64,000 nucleotides of DNA from Chloracidobacterium validum (GCF_018304825.1 NZ_CP072649.1:558001-622000), one strand, 5' to 3'; shown: positions 34,493-43,979, counted from the first letter of the stretch. Translations and numbers: made by a program. Notes: generated by a model from the sequence alone, not told the origin.

Positions 34493-34523
34493 CCTCCGGT
34501 TTGGTTTTTTAGACGGTTCGAGC

Positions 34524-34898
34524 CTACTTGACAATGTGGTTCATCGGAAACGCCATCAGTTCCATATGCTTCCGCAGCCCGTCATTGACAAGCGCGTTCC
34601 ACTGCTCGAATGCCGACCGCGCTGCTTCGACGCCGGACGTGGCAATTTCGCGTGCGGCATCGCCCGTGGCCACGGTCATCCGCTCCGTTCCGGTCAGCAT
34701 CGTCGCCATGGATTTCAAGGCCTCTTCCTGAACGGCCAAGCCGGCCCGCATCGTCGCAAAGGCCGCCGACCGTGAGGCAGCCGCCATGTCCAGCATCACG
34801 TCCGTTGCCGACTGCACGGCGTTGGTTACGGGATCCGTCACCGAGCCAGGGCGACCGGTGGTATCGGTTGTTTTTTCGGTGCGCTTTGGTTGCGTCAT
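34524..34898 (-). CDS. Phasin-like PHA granule coat protein
   Basis: A 124-residue protein, mostly amphipathic helix, Ala/Met/Thr rich, with no Cys or Trp-rich core except one Trp in EQWNALVNDGLRKHMEL. The pattern SATDVMLDMAAASRSAAFATM...QEEALKSMATMLTG resembles phasins, which coat PHA granules. The call rests on composition and on the operon: PhaE-like and PhaC-like genes follow. AGGAG precedes the ATG by about 11 bases. A 20-bp motif shared with the phaR promoter lies about 92 bases upstream, which supports control by PhaR. Confidence 0.7.
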   Translation of the reverse strand: MTQPKRTEKTTDTTGRPGSVTDPVTNAVQSATDVMLDMAAASRSAAFATMRAGLAVQEEALKSMATMLTGTERMTVATGDAAREIATSGVEAARSAFEQWNALVNDGLRKHMELMAFPMNHIVK

Positions 34899-34989
34899 AG
34901 GTCAGTTCAAGCTCCTGCTGCGAGAAAATTGAAGCCTTTCAGGCTGCCCCCAACCTACCCCCCCATAACGCGGTGTGTCAAGATTTTTT

Positions 34990-35009
34990 TCGCAGTCGCA
35001 CAAAATTGT
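34990..35009. promoter_or_regulatory. Candidate PhaR operator upstream of the phasin gene
   Basis: TCGCAGTCGCACAAAATTGT differs at only three of 20 positions from the sequence upstream of phaR (43960-43979). The core GCACAAAAT also occurs in reverse at 35078-35086, so this gap (34899-35276) may hold two sites. PhaR repressors of proteobacteria bind GC/TGC-containing half sites upstream of phasin genes, which fits. The gap contains no gene; its right end holds the ribosome-binding site of the Uma2 gene. Confidence 0.6.
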
Positions 35010-35276
35010 CACCTATCCAAAGCGCAATTTTCTTCAGCAACTCAAGTAAAAGCGGGAGAAACACCCTGGCGACAGTTATTTTGTGCATAAGCAAAACAGG
35101 GCGAGACTTCCACCGGAACACGCTTGCAAAGCGGCACGAGCCATCCTCACCGAGGGCAAGTTGAAACTTATGTCCGTTTCACGGCTCATCCCTTGCGGCC
35201 GGTCGTCGGTCTCCGGCACACTGGTTTGCGCTGGCGTTCGCGCCCAAGTCGTTGCTCGTTTTGGGAGGACTCCGCT

Positions 35277-36296
35277 ATGTCCGCACCCGTTGCCCTTGCC
35301 CCACCCCACCGATTGACCGTCGAAGCGTTTCTTGACTACGGTGAGCCAGACCGCCGCTACGAGCTGGTCCGAGGGATTCCGGTCGAGATGCCGCCGCCCA
35401 CCGAACTGCATCAAATCATCATCGCTGCCTTGTTTCATATGTTTTGCCGCGCCATTGCCGAGCGGGGGCTGCCCTACGAGGTCGTCCAGCTTGGGTTGCA
35501 GACCGAAGCGGATACAGTACGGATACCGGACGGGCTGGTGTACCGGAAGGTGGATGGGGTGAGGGTGAGTGATGAACGGCGCAGTGGGGTGGTGTGGCTG
35601 GAGCTGAAGACGGTGGTGGTGGCGGTGGAGGTGGTGAGTACGAATCGGCGGGACGACTACGTGGTGAAGTTGGAGGAGTATGCGCGGCGGGGGATTGGGG
35701 AGTATGTGATCGTGGATGTCAAGCAGGGGCAGGTTGTGGTGCATCGGCATCCGGTGGTGACGGATGGGGTGTATGGGGAGCGCGGGGTATATCAGCGCGG
35801 GGAGGCGTTTGTATTGGAGGGTTTGGGCGGGGCGGCGTTTGAGGTTGGGCCGCTTCTGGATGGGAAGACGGCGGGCGAGTTGGCGCGGGAGGACGTGGAG
35901 CGGTTGCGGGCGGAGGCGGCAGCGCGGCGTACGGCGGAAGCGCTAGCTGAAGTTGAACGCCAAGCCAAGGAAGCCGAGCGTCAGGCGCGACTCGATGCTG
36001 AAACCCGCGCCGAAGCCGAACGCCAAGCCAGGGAAGCCGAGCGTCAGGCGCGACTCGATGCTGAAACCCGCGCCGAAGCCGAACGCCAAGCCAAGGAAGC
36101 TGAGCGTCAGGCGCGACTTGATGCTGAAACCCGTGCTGAAGCCGAACGCCAAGCCAAGGAAGCCGAGCGTCAGGCGCGACTTGATGCTGAAACCCGTGCT
36201 GAAGCCGAACGCCAGGCCCGCGCTCAACTCGAAGCCGAACTTGCCCGCTTGCGCGCCGACCGCCAGCCAACGCCGGATAACCCACCCCAGCCGTGA
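35277..36296 (+). CDS. Uma2-family (DUF820) PD-(D/E)XK endonuclease-like protein with coiled-coil repeat tail
   Basis: A 339-residue protein. Residues about 10-190 match the Uma2 family: LTVEAFLDYGEPDRRYELVRGIPVEMPPP, the catalytic-type segment with Asp in RIPDGLVY and the E-x-V pair in VVAVEVVS, then KLEEYARRGIGEYVIVD. From about 225 it is a charged coiled coil made of four 21-residue repeats (ERQA[KR]EAERQARLDAETRAEA). Uma2 proteins are a large, mobile family in cyanobacteria and some other phyla, of uncertain role. GGGAGG is upstream of the ATG. The stretch about 35520-35930 is extremely G-rich on the coding strand, unlike its two ends. Confidence 0.88.
   Translation: MSAPVALAPPHRLTVEAFLDYGEPDRRYELVRGIPVEMPPPTELHQIIIAALFHMFCRAIAERGLPYEVVQLGLQTEADTVRIPDGLVYRKVDGVRVSDERRSGVVWLELKTVVVAVEVVSTNRRDDYVVKLEEYARRGIGEYVIVDVKQGQVVVHRHPVVTDGVYGERGVYQRGEAFVLEGLGGAAFEVGPLLDGKTAGELAREDVERLRAEAAARRTAEALAEVERQAKEAERQARLDAETRAEAERQAREAERQARLDAETRAEAERQAKEAERQARLDAETRAEAERQAKEAERQARLDAETRAEAERQARAQLEAELARLRADRQPTPDNPPQP
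35955..36206 (+). repeat. Four 63-bp tandem repeats inside the Uma2-family gene
   Basis: Four near-identical 63-bp units start at 35955, 36018, 36081 and 36144, each beginning GAACGCCAAGCC; a partial fifth begins at 36207. Unit 2 has AGG for AAG (Arg for Lys) and units 3-4 carry a few silent changes (GCGACTTGATGC, CCGTGCTGAA). They encode the coiled-coil repeats, so copy number can change without breaking the frame. Confidence 0.95.
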
Positions 36297-36323
36297 AAGG
36301 ATTCATCTTTCAAAGCTTGAACA

Positions 36324-36371
36324 TGGTTGGTTCCAACCACCGATCTTTTCCGGCGCGCTTCGGGCGCTTTT
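36324..36371 (+). terminator. Two hairpins after the Uma2-family gene
   Basis: TGGTTGGTTCCAACCA (36324-36339) is a 6-7 bp dyad followed by CCGATCTTTT, and GCGC-TTCGG-GCGC-TTTT (36355-36371) is a short GC stem with a T-run. Either could end the Uma2 transcript. The remaining gap to 36611 also has a GGGCGTG/CACGCCC dyad (36485-36508) and the AAAGGAGG site of the next gene. Confidence 0.45.
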
Positions 36372-36611
36372 CGGTGCCAATCGCCAACTTCCCTACCGGC
36401 ATCTGTCCCACGCCGGGGTGGACACGTCCTTCCGATTGCCTTCTAGATCGGGATTGGAAACCCTGACGACACGATGATTCCGTCACGGGCGTGTCTGAAA
36501 AGTCACGCCCATGACTCGTCCACGCAAGGTAAGGTCACAGCAGCGTACGGACGAGGCGCCGATGCGCGCCCCGGTCTTGGCAGTTTCAGACCGAAAGGAG
36601 GCGCTCAGCCC

Positions 36612-39119
36612 GTGGCAGCAACACGCCCTGTGATCAGGTTGTGGGTTCTCTGGTGGCTGACCTGGATGGCAACGGCCGCCGCACAGCAAACCAGCGTCGT
36701 GTCGTTCACCGTGACCGAGGGCGAAAAACGGCGACCGATCGGCGGAGCAACCGTCACCTTGACGCCGAAAACCAGCGCGCCAAGCGTGCGGCCACTGACC
36801 AGAACAACCGACGCCGCCGGCAAGGCAGTGTTTACCGATGCGCCGGGCGGCGACTACACCCTGACCATTGCCGCTCCCGGCTACGCCACCCTGACCGACG
36901 AGCAGTACAAGGTCGAAGCTGGCGTCTTTGCCGAGCAACCCGTTGAACTCAGCCCGTCCGCCGGCGATGTCGTCGAAGTGCGCGGTGACACCGAGACTGC
37001 GCTCGTGGCCCAGGGGTCGGTCGCCACAGCCGGACTGACCCCAGCCGAAATCCGGGTTCTCCCATCCCGTGGACGCGACATCCTGACGGCGTTTCCACCC
37101 GTTCCAAACGTCATCCGCTCCAACGACGGACGCACGAGCATCAAGGGCGCGCGCGAAGACCAAGCAGCCATCCTCGTCAACGGCAGTCTGAGCAACGATC
37201 CGGCCACCGGGCGCTTCCAGGTCGAAATTCCGCTCGAAGCCCTTCAGCGGGCCGAAGTGTTCACAAACCCCTACTTGCCCGAATACGGCAAGTTCACCAG
37301 CGGCGTCAAACGGCTCGAAACCAAGCCAGGTGGGGAGAAGTGGCGCTACAGCGTCTATGACTTTTTTCCATCGGTGCGAGCGCGCAACGGCAAAATTTTC
37401 GGGTTTGCCAACGTGTCGCCGCGGGCCACGATCACTGGGCCGCTCGTCCGTGACCGGGCCTTTCTGGCGCAGGCGCTCGAAGTCATCGTGGATAAAGCCG
37501 TCGTGCGGGGCCTGGCCAGCCCTGACAACGAGATTCGCAAGTACGCCTTCCGCAGCTTCAGCCAGTTCGATGTCGTGCTGTCGCCCCGCCAGACGCTCAC
37601 CGCAACGGCCAATGTCGCCCGGCAGCTTTTGCGTAACGTTGACCTCGATGCGTTCAACCCGGTGCCGGCTTCGGCCAACCGGCGGACACAAGACCTGGCT
37701 TTTGCCGGTGTCCATCGCTACACGACCGCCGGCGGTTCACTCGGCGAAACCCGGTTCAACTACAAGCGCATCGGCGTGGATGTCTTTGGCAAAGGCGATG
37801 CGCCTTTCGCGCTGACGCCGTTTGGACGCACCGGCAACTTCTTCAGCCAAACCGACCGCGTGACTGAACGGTATCAGGCTCAGTTTTCGCTGGCGCTGGC
37901 TGCCTTCGACGCCGGAGGCCTTCACCAAATCAAGTTCGGTGTGGACGCCTCTGCCGCCCGCAATCGTGGTTGGGTGGCCAACCGTCCAGTGGAAGTTCGG
38001 CGCGCGGACGGCACGCTGGCCGAGCGCATCCTGTACGCCAACCGCGGCAATCTGCGCGCTTCCAACCTGGAAATCGCCGGTTACGCTCAAGATCAGTGGT
38101 TGCTTCGCCCTAACCTCCAGCTTGACTACGGCCTGCGCCTGGAAACGCAGCAGGCGGCCGCCACGCTCAACGTCGCGCCGCGCCTGGCCATCTCGTACGC
38201 CCCAGGCAACACGGACCGTACCGTGCTGCGCGCCGGGGTCGGGTGGTTTTACGACAAGGTGCTGCTCAATGCGCTGGCCTTTCGTCAGATGCCACAGCCA
38301 ATCGTCACGACCTTTGCCCCCGATGGCACGGTCACGGCACCGGCCCAACGGTTCACACTCGAGTTGGCACGCCCCGATGGACGGTACCGCATTCCCTACA
38401 ACCGCTCGTTCCGCGTCGAGCTGGCGCAGCGGATCGCGCCGCGCGCCCTCATCAAGCTGGCCTATCTGGACAGCCGCACCTTCAACGACTTCTACGTTGA
38501 GCCAACCCCCACGGCAACCGGCGGCAGCGTCCGGCTGTTCAACACCGGACGCGCCACCTACCGCGCCGTCGAGGTCACGGCCGATGTCAAACTCACGCCC
38601 CGCCATACCTTCGTGGTCTCCTACGTGCGGAGCAAGGCCCGGGCCGAACTCAACGATCTCATTTCATACTTTGGCGACACGCCGAACCCAATCCTGCGGC
38701 CCAACCAGTTTGGCAACGCACCGATTGACGCGCCGAATCGGTTTTTCGCGCGGGGCGTCTTCGCGCTTCCCGGCGACATCACGCTCGCCCCGATTTTTGA
38801 GTGGCGGGACGGCTTCCCCTACAGCGTCGTGGACGAGGCACAGAACTTTGTCGGACGCCGCAACGCCGACCCGACGCGCTACCCGCGCTTCATGGCGATC
38901 GATCTGGCCGTGACCAAAAAGATTCGGCTTCCGCAGTGGGTTCGGCGTGGGATGTTCGGGCGAAAGATTGATGTCGAAGCCGTGAGCGTCACCGTCAACA
39001 TTTTCAACCTGACGAACCATTTCAATCCACGCAACGTCTTTGCCAACACCGGCGCGCCACAGTTTGGGACGTTCTTTGGCGTTTATCGGCGGTTTTTCAA
39101 TATCGAGATGAACTTGTAG
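36612..39119 (+). CDS. TonB-dependent receptor (Oar-like) with carboxypeptidase-regulatory domain
   Basis: About 835 residues. A signal peptide (hydrophobic part about 8-22, cut after TAAA) is followed by a carboxypeptidase-regulatory-like beta domain (about 28-115, with AVFTDAPGGDYTLTIAAPGY), a plug domain (about 118-230, with VVEVRGDTE and SIKGAREDQAAILVNGSLSN) and a long outer-membrane beta barrel. It imports an unknown ligand with energy from TonB. GTG 36612 is chosen for the AAAGGAGG ten bases upstream; an ATG at 36474 gives a non-signal-like extension. An RND efflux pair follows on the same strand. The end (FNIEMNL) lacks the usual terminal Phe. Confidence 0.88.
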   Translation: MAATRPVIRLWVLWWLTWMATAAAQQTSVVSFTVTEGEKRRPIGGATVTLTPKTSAPSVRPLTRTTDAAGKAVFTDAPGGDYTLTIAAPGYATLTDEQYKVEAGVFAEQPVELSPSAGDVVEVRGDTETALVAQGSVATAGLTPAEIRVLPSRGRDILTAFPPVPNVIRSNDGRTSIKGAREDQAAILVNGSLSNDPATGRFQVEIPLEALQRAEVFTNPYLPEYGKFTSGVKRLETKPGGEKWRYSVYDFFPSVRARNGKIFGFANVSPRATITGPLVRDRAFLAQALEVIVDKAVVRGLASPDNEIRKYAFRSFSQFDVVLSPRQTLTATANVARQLLRNVDLDAFNPVPASANRRTQDLAFAGVHRYTTAGGSLGETRFNYKRIGVDVFGKGDAPFALTPFGRTGNFFSQTDRVTERYQAQFSLALAAFDAGGLHQIKFGVDASAARNRGWVANRPVEVRRADGTLAERILYANRGNLRASNLEIAGYAQDQWLLRPNLQLDYGLRLETQQAAATLNVAPRLAISYAPGNTDRTVLRAGVGWFYDKVLLNALAFRQMPQPIVTTFAPDGTVTAPAQRFTLELARPDGRYRIPYNRSFRVELAQRIAPRALIKLAYLDSRTFNDFYVEPTPTATGGSVRLFNTGRATYRAVEVTADVKLTPRHTFVVSYVRSKARAELNDLISYFGDTPNPILRPNQFGNAPIDAPNRFFARGVFALPGDITLAPIFEWRDGFPYSVVDEAQNFVGRRNADPTRYPRFMAIDLAVTKKIRLPQWVRRGMFGRKIDVEAVSVTVNIFNLTNHFNPRNVFANTGAPQFGTFFGVYRRFFNIEMNL

Positions 39120-39300
39120 CCCGCGGCTGGGCCAGGAGGGAAACGCCCCTGGCTTTTGTCAATTTTTGTCAGCTTTGGGCAACCCGCCTGTGATTTTTCC
39201 CAGAGGTGATGTAAGCAAGAGCGTTGTGATTGAAGACGGTATGAACACATGGTCGGTCATCAACTGGAGATGCGCGCGCGCTCGGACATCCGGCGCGACG

Positions 39301-40509
39301 ATGTCTCATGTGGGGCGTGACCTTCTACTTGGCATGACGCTCATCGGGCTGCTGTTGGGCACGGCCTGCACGGGCGATCTGACCAAAACCGCGCAAGGCT
39401 CGTCAGGACCGCCCCCTGCGCCGCGCCTGGTCAAGCTGACACAGGTTTCAAAACGCCAAGTCGAGCGCGTCGTCACCGCCCTGGGAACGCTGTCGCCGTT
39501 TGAACAGGCGACGCTGCGCGTCAAGGTGCCAGGTCGGCTGCAAACCATAGCTGTGGATTTGGGAACTGCGGTCAAAGCCGGGCAGGTCGTCGCCTGTATC
39601 GAACCGGACGACTACCGGCTGCGGGTGCAACAGGCAGAAGCCGCACTAGCCCAGTCCCGCGCCCGCCTGGGACTCCCCGCCGACGGCAACCACGATCGCG
39701 TTGACCCAGAACAAACCGGCACGGTTCGGCAGGCCAAGGCCGTACTCGAACAAGCCCAGGCCGACCGGGAACGCAACCAGGCGCTCTTTGAACAGGGCAT
39801 CATTTCGCGGTCACAGTTGGATGTCGCCGACGCGGCGTACAAAGTGGCCCTGAGCCGCTACCAAGACGCGCTCGAAGAAATCAACAACCGGCTGGGCATC
39901 CTCGCCCAGCGCCGCTCCGAGCTGGCGCTAGCCCAACAGCAACTCGCGGACACCGAGATTGTGGCCCCCTTTGGCGGGGTCGTGCAGGAGCGACTCGGCA
40001 ATATCGGCGAATTTCTCACGGCGGGGTCGCCGGTGGCGACCTTGCTCAAACTCAACCCGTTGCGGCTGCGCGTCGAAATCCCAGAGCGCGAGGCGTACCA
40101 AGTCAAGCTCAATCAAACCGTCCGCGTCACGGTCGAAGGGCAGGATCGCATCTACGTTGGGCAAATCAAGCGGTTGAGTCCGGCGCTGGCCGAACAAAAC
40201 CGGATTCTCATCGTCGAAGCCGAAGTCACCCACGATGGCGCGCTCAAGCCCGGCTCCTTTGCCAGAGCGGAAATTCTCGTCAACGACCGCCAGGAAACCC
40301 TGACCGTCCCGACCCAGGCCATCGTGACCTTTGCCGGAATTGATAAGGTCATTACCGTCCGCGATGGGAAAGCGCTCGAACGACCGGTGACTCTGGGGCG
40401 CAGAATGGCCGACTGGACCGAAATCGTGAAAGGCGTCGAGGCCGGTGAACTCATCATCCTCGACCCCGGCAATGTCCAGACGGGCCAGCCGGTGGTCATC
40501 CAGGAGTAA
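39301..40509 (+). CDS. RND efflux periplasmic adaptor (membrane fusion protein)
   Basis: About 402 residues. An N-terminal hydrophobic segment (about 7-22) ends in LLLGTAC, where Cys may be lipidated although the -3 residue is not Leu. The adaptor parts are in order: first lipoyl/barrel-sandwich half (LRVKVPGRLQTIAVDLGTAVKAGQVVA), a coiled-coil hairpin (about 95-215, QVEQAE-like Ala/Gln/Arg), second lipoyl half (VVAPFGGVVQERLGNIGEFL) and the beta-barrel (VRVTVEGQDRIYVGQIKRL). It bridges the inner-membrane pump encoded 27 bases downstream to an outer-membrane channel; no TolC-like gene is adjacent. Start choice between 39241 and 39301 is uncertain. Confidence 0.9.
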   Translation: MSHVGRDLLLGMTLIGLLLGTACTGDLTKTAQGSSGPPPAPRLVKLTQVSKRQVERVVTALGTLSPFEQATLRVKVPGRLQTIAVDLGTAVKAGQVVACIEPDDYRLRVQQAEAALAQSRARLGLPADGNHDRVDPEQTGTVRQAKAVLEQAQADRERNQALFEQGIISRSQLDVADAAYKVALSRYQDALEEINNRLGILAQRRSELALAQQQLADTEIVAPFGGVVQERLGNIGEFLTAGSPVATLLKLNPLRLRVEIPEREAYQVKLNQTVRVTVEGQDRIYVGQIKRLSPALAEQNRILIVEAEVTHDGALKPGSFARAEILVNDRQETLTVPTQAIVTFAGIDKVITVRDGKALERPVTLGRRMADWTEIVKGVEAGELIILDPGNVQTGQPVVIQE

Positions 40510-40536
40510 GGTTGCCGGCCTCTCCACGGACACGTC

Positions 40537-43500
40537 ATGCAGAAACTTGCGGAAATTTGCATTCGGCGGCCGGTGTTCGCGGTCATGCTCATCCTGTCGC
40601 TGGTGGTCGTCGGCACGGCGAGCTACTTCAAGCTCGGTGTGGACCGTTTCCCGTCGGTGGACTTGCCCACGGTCAATATCCGCACGGCGCTGCCCGGTGC
40701 ATCCCCCGAGGAAATCGAGACAGAGATTTCGCAACGGATTGAGGAAGCGGTCAACACCGTCGAGGGCATTGACCAACTGCGGTCGATTTCCGGCCCCGGT
40801 GTCTCTATCGTTCTCGTGACCTTCAAACTCGACCGCGACATCGAGGCGGCGGCTCAGGATATTCGGGATCGGGTCAATACCGTGCTGCGGGATTTGCCGG
40901 AGGACGCGCTGCCGCCTGTCGTCCAGAAGTTTGACAACGACAGCACGCCGGTGCTGTCGGTCGCGCTGTCGGCCGACCGTCCGATTCGGGAGTTGACAGA
41001 ACTCGCAGACAAGATCGTGAAAGTGCGTCTGGAACGGGCGGGCGGGGTCGGCGAGGCGCGGGTGATCGGCGGACTCAACCGCGCCATCAACGTCTGGGTC
41101 GAACCCGAACGCTTGGCGGCCTACCGGCTGCCCATCACCCAAGTACGCCAGGCCATCCAGCGGCAAAACGCCGACATTCCGGGCGGCAACGTGGACGCCG
41201 GCAAGCGGGAAATGACGCTGCGGACCCTGGGACGCTACACCGATCCACGCGACTTCGAGGACTTGACGGTCACCAATCTCAACGGAAGACCCATCCGCAT
41301 TCACGACATCGGCTATGTCGAGGATGGGACGAAAGAACAGCGTTCGCTGGCGCGCCTGAACGGAACGCCGACCGTCACGCTCGAAATCCGCCGTCAGTCT
41401 GGCGCCAACACCGTCGAGGTCATCAACAATGTCAAGCAGGAACTAGAACGGGTACGCGGTCAACTCCCCGGCGATGTTCGGCTGGAGATCATCCGGGATC
41501 AATCGCGTTACATCAATGCCGCGCTGCATGAGATTCAGGTTCATCTGGCGCTGGGCAGCTTGCTGGCCTGCCTCGTGGTGCTCGTCTTCATGCGGTCGTG
41601 GCGCTCGACACTGATTGCCGGGGTAGCCATTCCGGCGTCAGTCATCTCGACCTACGGCATGATGTGGGCGCTGGGCTTTACCCTCAACGGCGTTACGATG
41701 CTGGCGCTGGTGCTCATGGTCGGCGTCGTGATTGACGATGCCATCGTCGTCCTTGAAAACATCTTTCGCTTCATCGAGGAAAAGGGTCTGCCGCCAATGC
41801 AGGCAGCCCGGGAAGCCACGGCCGAAATCGGCCTGGCCGTCCTGGCAACGACCTTTTCGCTGGTCGTCATTTTTCTTCCGGTGTCGTTCATGTCCTCGAT
41901 TTCGGGTCGGTTTCTGTACCAGTTTGGCGTCACTGCCGCCGTCGCCGTCCTGGTTTCACTCTTGGTGTCATTCACGCTGACCCCGATGATGAGTGCGCGC
42001 CTGCTCAAGCGCGACACCTTGCCCGGCGACCATCACACCCACTCACGGCGCGGTTTTTATGGGGCGATTGATTGGGTTTACATCAACCTGCTGCGGCTAT
42101 CCCTGCGTCACCGCCTGGTCGTGGTCGGGTTGGCGCTGCTGGTCATGGCCGCAAGCGTTCCGCTGTACCAAGTTGTCCGACAGGAATACACGCCGTCGAA
42201 CGTGGACGAGTCAGAATTCGAGATGAACGTCACCGGCCCGGAAGGCACCAGCCTGGCCGCAATGAACGAAACCCTGCGGGCCATCGAGCAGGAGGTACTG
42301 GCCACGCCCGGCGTCGAACTCGTGCTGTCCACCGCCGGCGGTTCGTTTCTGGGCGGCGTCAACCAGGGCAGCTTGTACGTCCGCATGCTCCCGCACGACG
42401 CGCGGACCTTCTCCCTGACGCGGCTGTGGCACGCCACCCTGAAGGGCCGCTCCCTGGACGCCTTCAAAGGCAACTTCACCCAGCGCGACCTCATGCAGAC
42501 GTTGCGGGGAAAGATGCGCAAGTACGCGCCGTTCCGGGTTAGCCTGCGCAATGCGGCATCCTTCAACATCGGCGGCGGGAACTTTGACATTGATTTCGTG
42601 CTGCGCGGACCCGACCTGGAAGCCCTGGCCAACTATGGCAACCAGCTCCGTGACCGGGCGATGCAGTTGGGCGGCCTCGTGGATCTCGACACAACCCTCA
42701 AGCTCGACAAGCCAGAACTCCGTGTCACGATTGACCGCGGCCGCGCCGCCGATCTTGGGGTTGACACCGCCGACATTGCCACCAGCTTGCGGCTGATGGT
42801 GGGTGGCGATGACCGTGTCTCGCGCTACCGGGATGCCGCGGTCAACGAGGACTACGACGTGCAACTCCGGCTGGTCAACGGCGGACGCAACGACAAGGAA
42901 GCCATTGCCCGGCTCTACGTCCCCTCCGCCAAGGGAGGACTGGTGCCCCTGAGCAACCTCGTGACCATCGCCGAAGAAAACAGTCCGTCGCGGATTGACC
43001 GCCTCGACCGGCAGCGACAGGTGTCGCTGCGTGGTGGCGTCGGGCCAGGCTATGCCCTGGCCGACCGGCTGGAGGCGCTCAAAAAAACGGTTGCCGAAAT
43101 GAACCTTCCCGCAGCCTACACCTATACGATCTCAGGCCGTGGGCGTGAACTCGAACGCACGTTTACCGAGTTCCTGTTCGCCTTTCTGCTGTCCATCGTT
43201 TTCATGTACATGATTCTCGCCTCACAGTTCGAGAGCTTCATTCATCCGGTGACGATTCTGTTGAGCCTCCCGCTGGCCATCCCCTTTGCCCTCCTCTCGC
43301 TGTGGGCAACCGGCGACACGCTCAACCTGTACTCGGCGCTGGGCATCCTGGTGCTCTTCGGCGTCGTGAAGAAAAACTCGATTCTACAAATTGACCAGAT
43401 GAACACGCTCCGGGCGCAGGGCATGGAACGGCACGAAGCCATCCTGCAGGCCAACCGAAATCGGCTGCGGCCCATCCTTATGACGACCCTGACCTTGGTG

Positions 43501-43785
43501 GCCGGTATGCTACCGCTCGCGCTTGGCAATGGCCCAGGGGCCGAAGAACGCCGCTCCATTGCCATCGTCGTCATCGGGGGTCAAAGCCTATCGCTCCTGT
43601 TGACGTTGCTGGCGACGCCAGTCGCCTACGCCCTCTTTGACGACCTCGCCACAACCAGCTTCTGGCGCCAAGCGGCAATCCGCTGGCGAAACTTCCGCCA
43701 AATGGTGCGCCGCTCATCTGGCGTCCAGGTTGACCGGTCCACTGACCAGGACCAACCAGCCGAAACCCCTCGGAACACGCTCTAA
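40537..43785 (+). CDS. RND-family efflux transporter, inner-membrane pump
   Basis: A 1082-residue protein with the AcrB/MdtB-type layout: membrane segment 1 (about 9-28), first porter domain, segments 2-6 including the proton-relay Asp pair in GVVIDDAIVVLENIFR, second porter domain (about 560-860) and segments 8-12 with VLFGVVKKNSILQID. The opening IRRPVFAVMLILSL...YFKLGVDRFPSVDLP and the ALPGASPEEIE motif are family-typical. It exports drugs or lipophilic compounds by proton antiport. It is cotranscribed with the adaptor upstream. The cargo cannot be told from sequence. Confidence 0.95.
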   Translation: MQKLAEICIRRPVFAVMLILSLVVVGTASYFKLGVDRFPSVDLPTVNIRTALPGASPEEIETEISQRIEEAVNTVEGIDQLRSISGPGVSIVLVTFKLDRDIEAAAQDIRDRVNTVLRDLPEDALPPVVQKFDNDSTPVLSVALSADRPIRELTELADKIVKVRLERAGGVGEARVIGGLNRAINVWVEPERLAAYRLPITQVRQAIQRQNADIPGGNVDAGKREMTLRTLGRYTDPRDFEDLTVTNLNGRPIRIHDIGYVEDGTKEQRSLARLNGTPTVTLEIRRQSGANTVEVINNVKQELERVRGQLPGDVRLEIIRDQSRYINAALHEIQVHLALGSLLACLVVLVFMRSWRSTLIAGVAIPASVISTYGMMWALGFTLNGVTMLALVLMVGVVIDDAIVVLENIFRFIEEKGLPPMQAAREATAEIGLAVLATTFSLVVIFLPVSFMSSISGRFLYQFGVTAAVAVLVSLLVSFTLTPMMSARLLKRDTLPGDHHTHSRRGFYGAIDWVYINLLRLSLRHRLVVVGLALLVMAASVPLYQVVRQEYTPSNVDESEFEMNVTGPEGTSLAAMNETLRAIEQEVLATPGVELVLSTAGGSFLGGVNQGSLYVRMLPHDARTFSLTRLWHATLKGRSLDAFKGNFTQRDLMQTLRGKMRKYAPFRVSLRNAASFNIGGGNFDIDFVLRGPDLEALANYGNQLRDRAMQLGGLVDLDTTLKLDKPELRVTIDRGRAADLGVDTADIATSLRLMVGGDDRVSRYRDAAVNEDYDVQLRLVNGGRNDKEAIARLYVPSAKGGLVPLSNLVTIAEENSPSRIDRLDRQRQVSLRGGVGPGYALADRLEALKKTVAEMNLPAAYTYTISGRGRELERTFTEFLFAFLLSIVFMYMILASQFESFIHPVTILLSLPLAIPFALLSLWATGDTLNLYSALGILVLFGVVKKNSILQIDQMNTLRAQGMERHEAILQANRNRLRPILMTTLTLVAGMLPLALGNGPGAEERRSIAIVVIGGQSLSLLLTLLATPVAYALFDDLATTSFWRQAAIRWRNFRQMVRRSSGVQVDRSTDQDQPAETPRNTL

Positions 43786-43959
43786 ATCCCACCACGGCGA
43801 CCCGGGTTGAGGGCGCCACCTGCCCGATCGGACACGGTAGCGGGTCCCAGGCGCACCTTCCGATGCTTCGCGCGGTTTGCCGATTCGCGGTCGGCTGCGG
43901 CATGGTTGGCCGAGCGCTGTTGTAGTACGGCCATCCAGGGAGCGAACACCGCCGCTTTA

Positions 43960-43979
43960 TCGCATTTGCACAAAATCGT
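43960..43979. promoter_or_regulatory. Candidate PhaR operator upstream of phaR
   Basis: TCGCATTTGCACAAAATCGT, 89 bases before the phaR ATG, matches the motif upstream of the phasin gene at 17 of 20 positions. PhaR proteins usually repress their own gene, so the site fits autoregulation. The surrounding gap (43786-44067) has no gene. Confidence 0.6.

Noticed and set aside
35955-36206. Regular 63-bp repeats that could be read as a CRISPR array
   Set aside because: There are no spacers: the units are contiguous, in frame and encode coiled-coil repeats of the Uma2-family protein.
36485-36600. Structured leader upstream of the first TonB receptor as a riboswitch
   Set aside because: There is a GGGCGTG/CACGCCC dyad, but I find no conserved cobalamin, TPP or other known riboswitch core.
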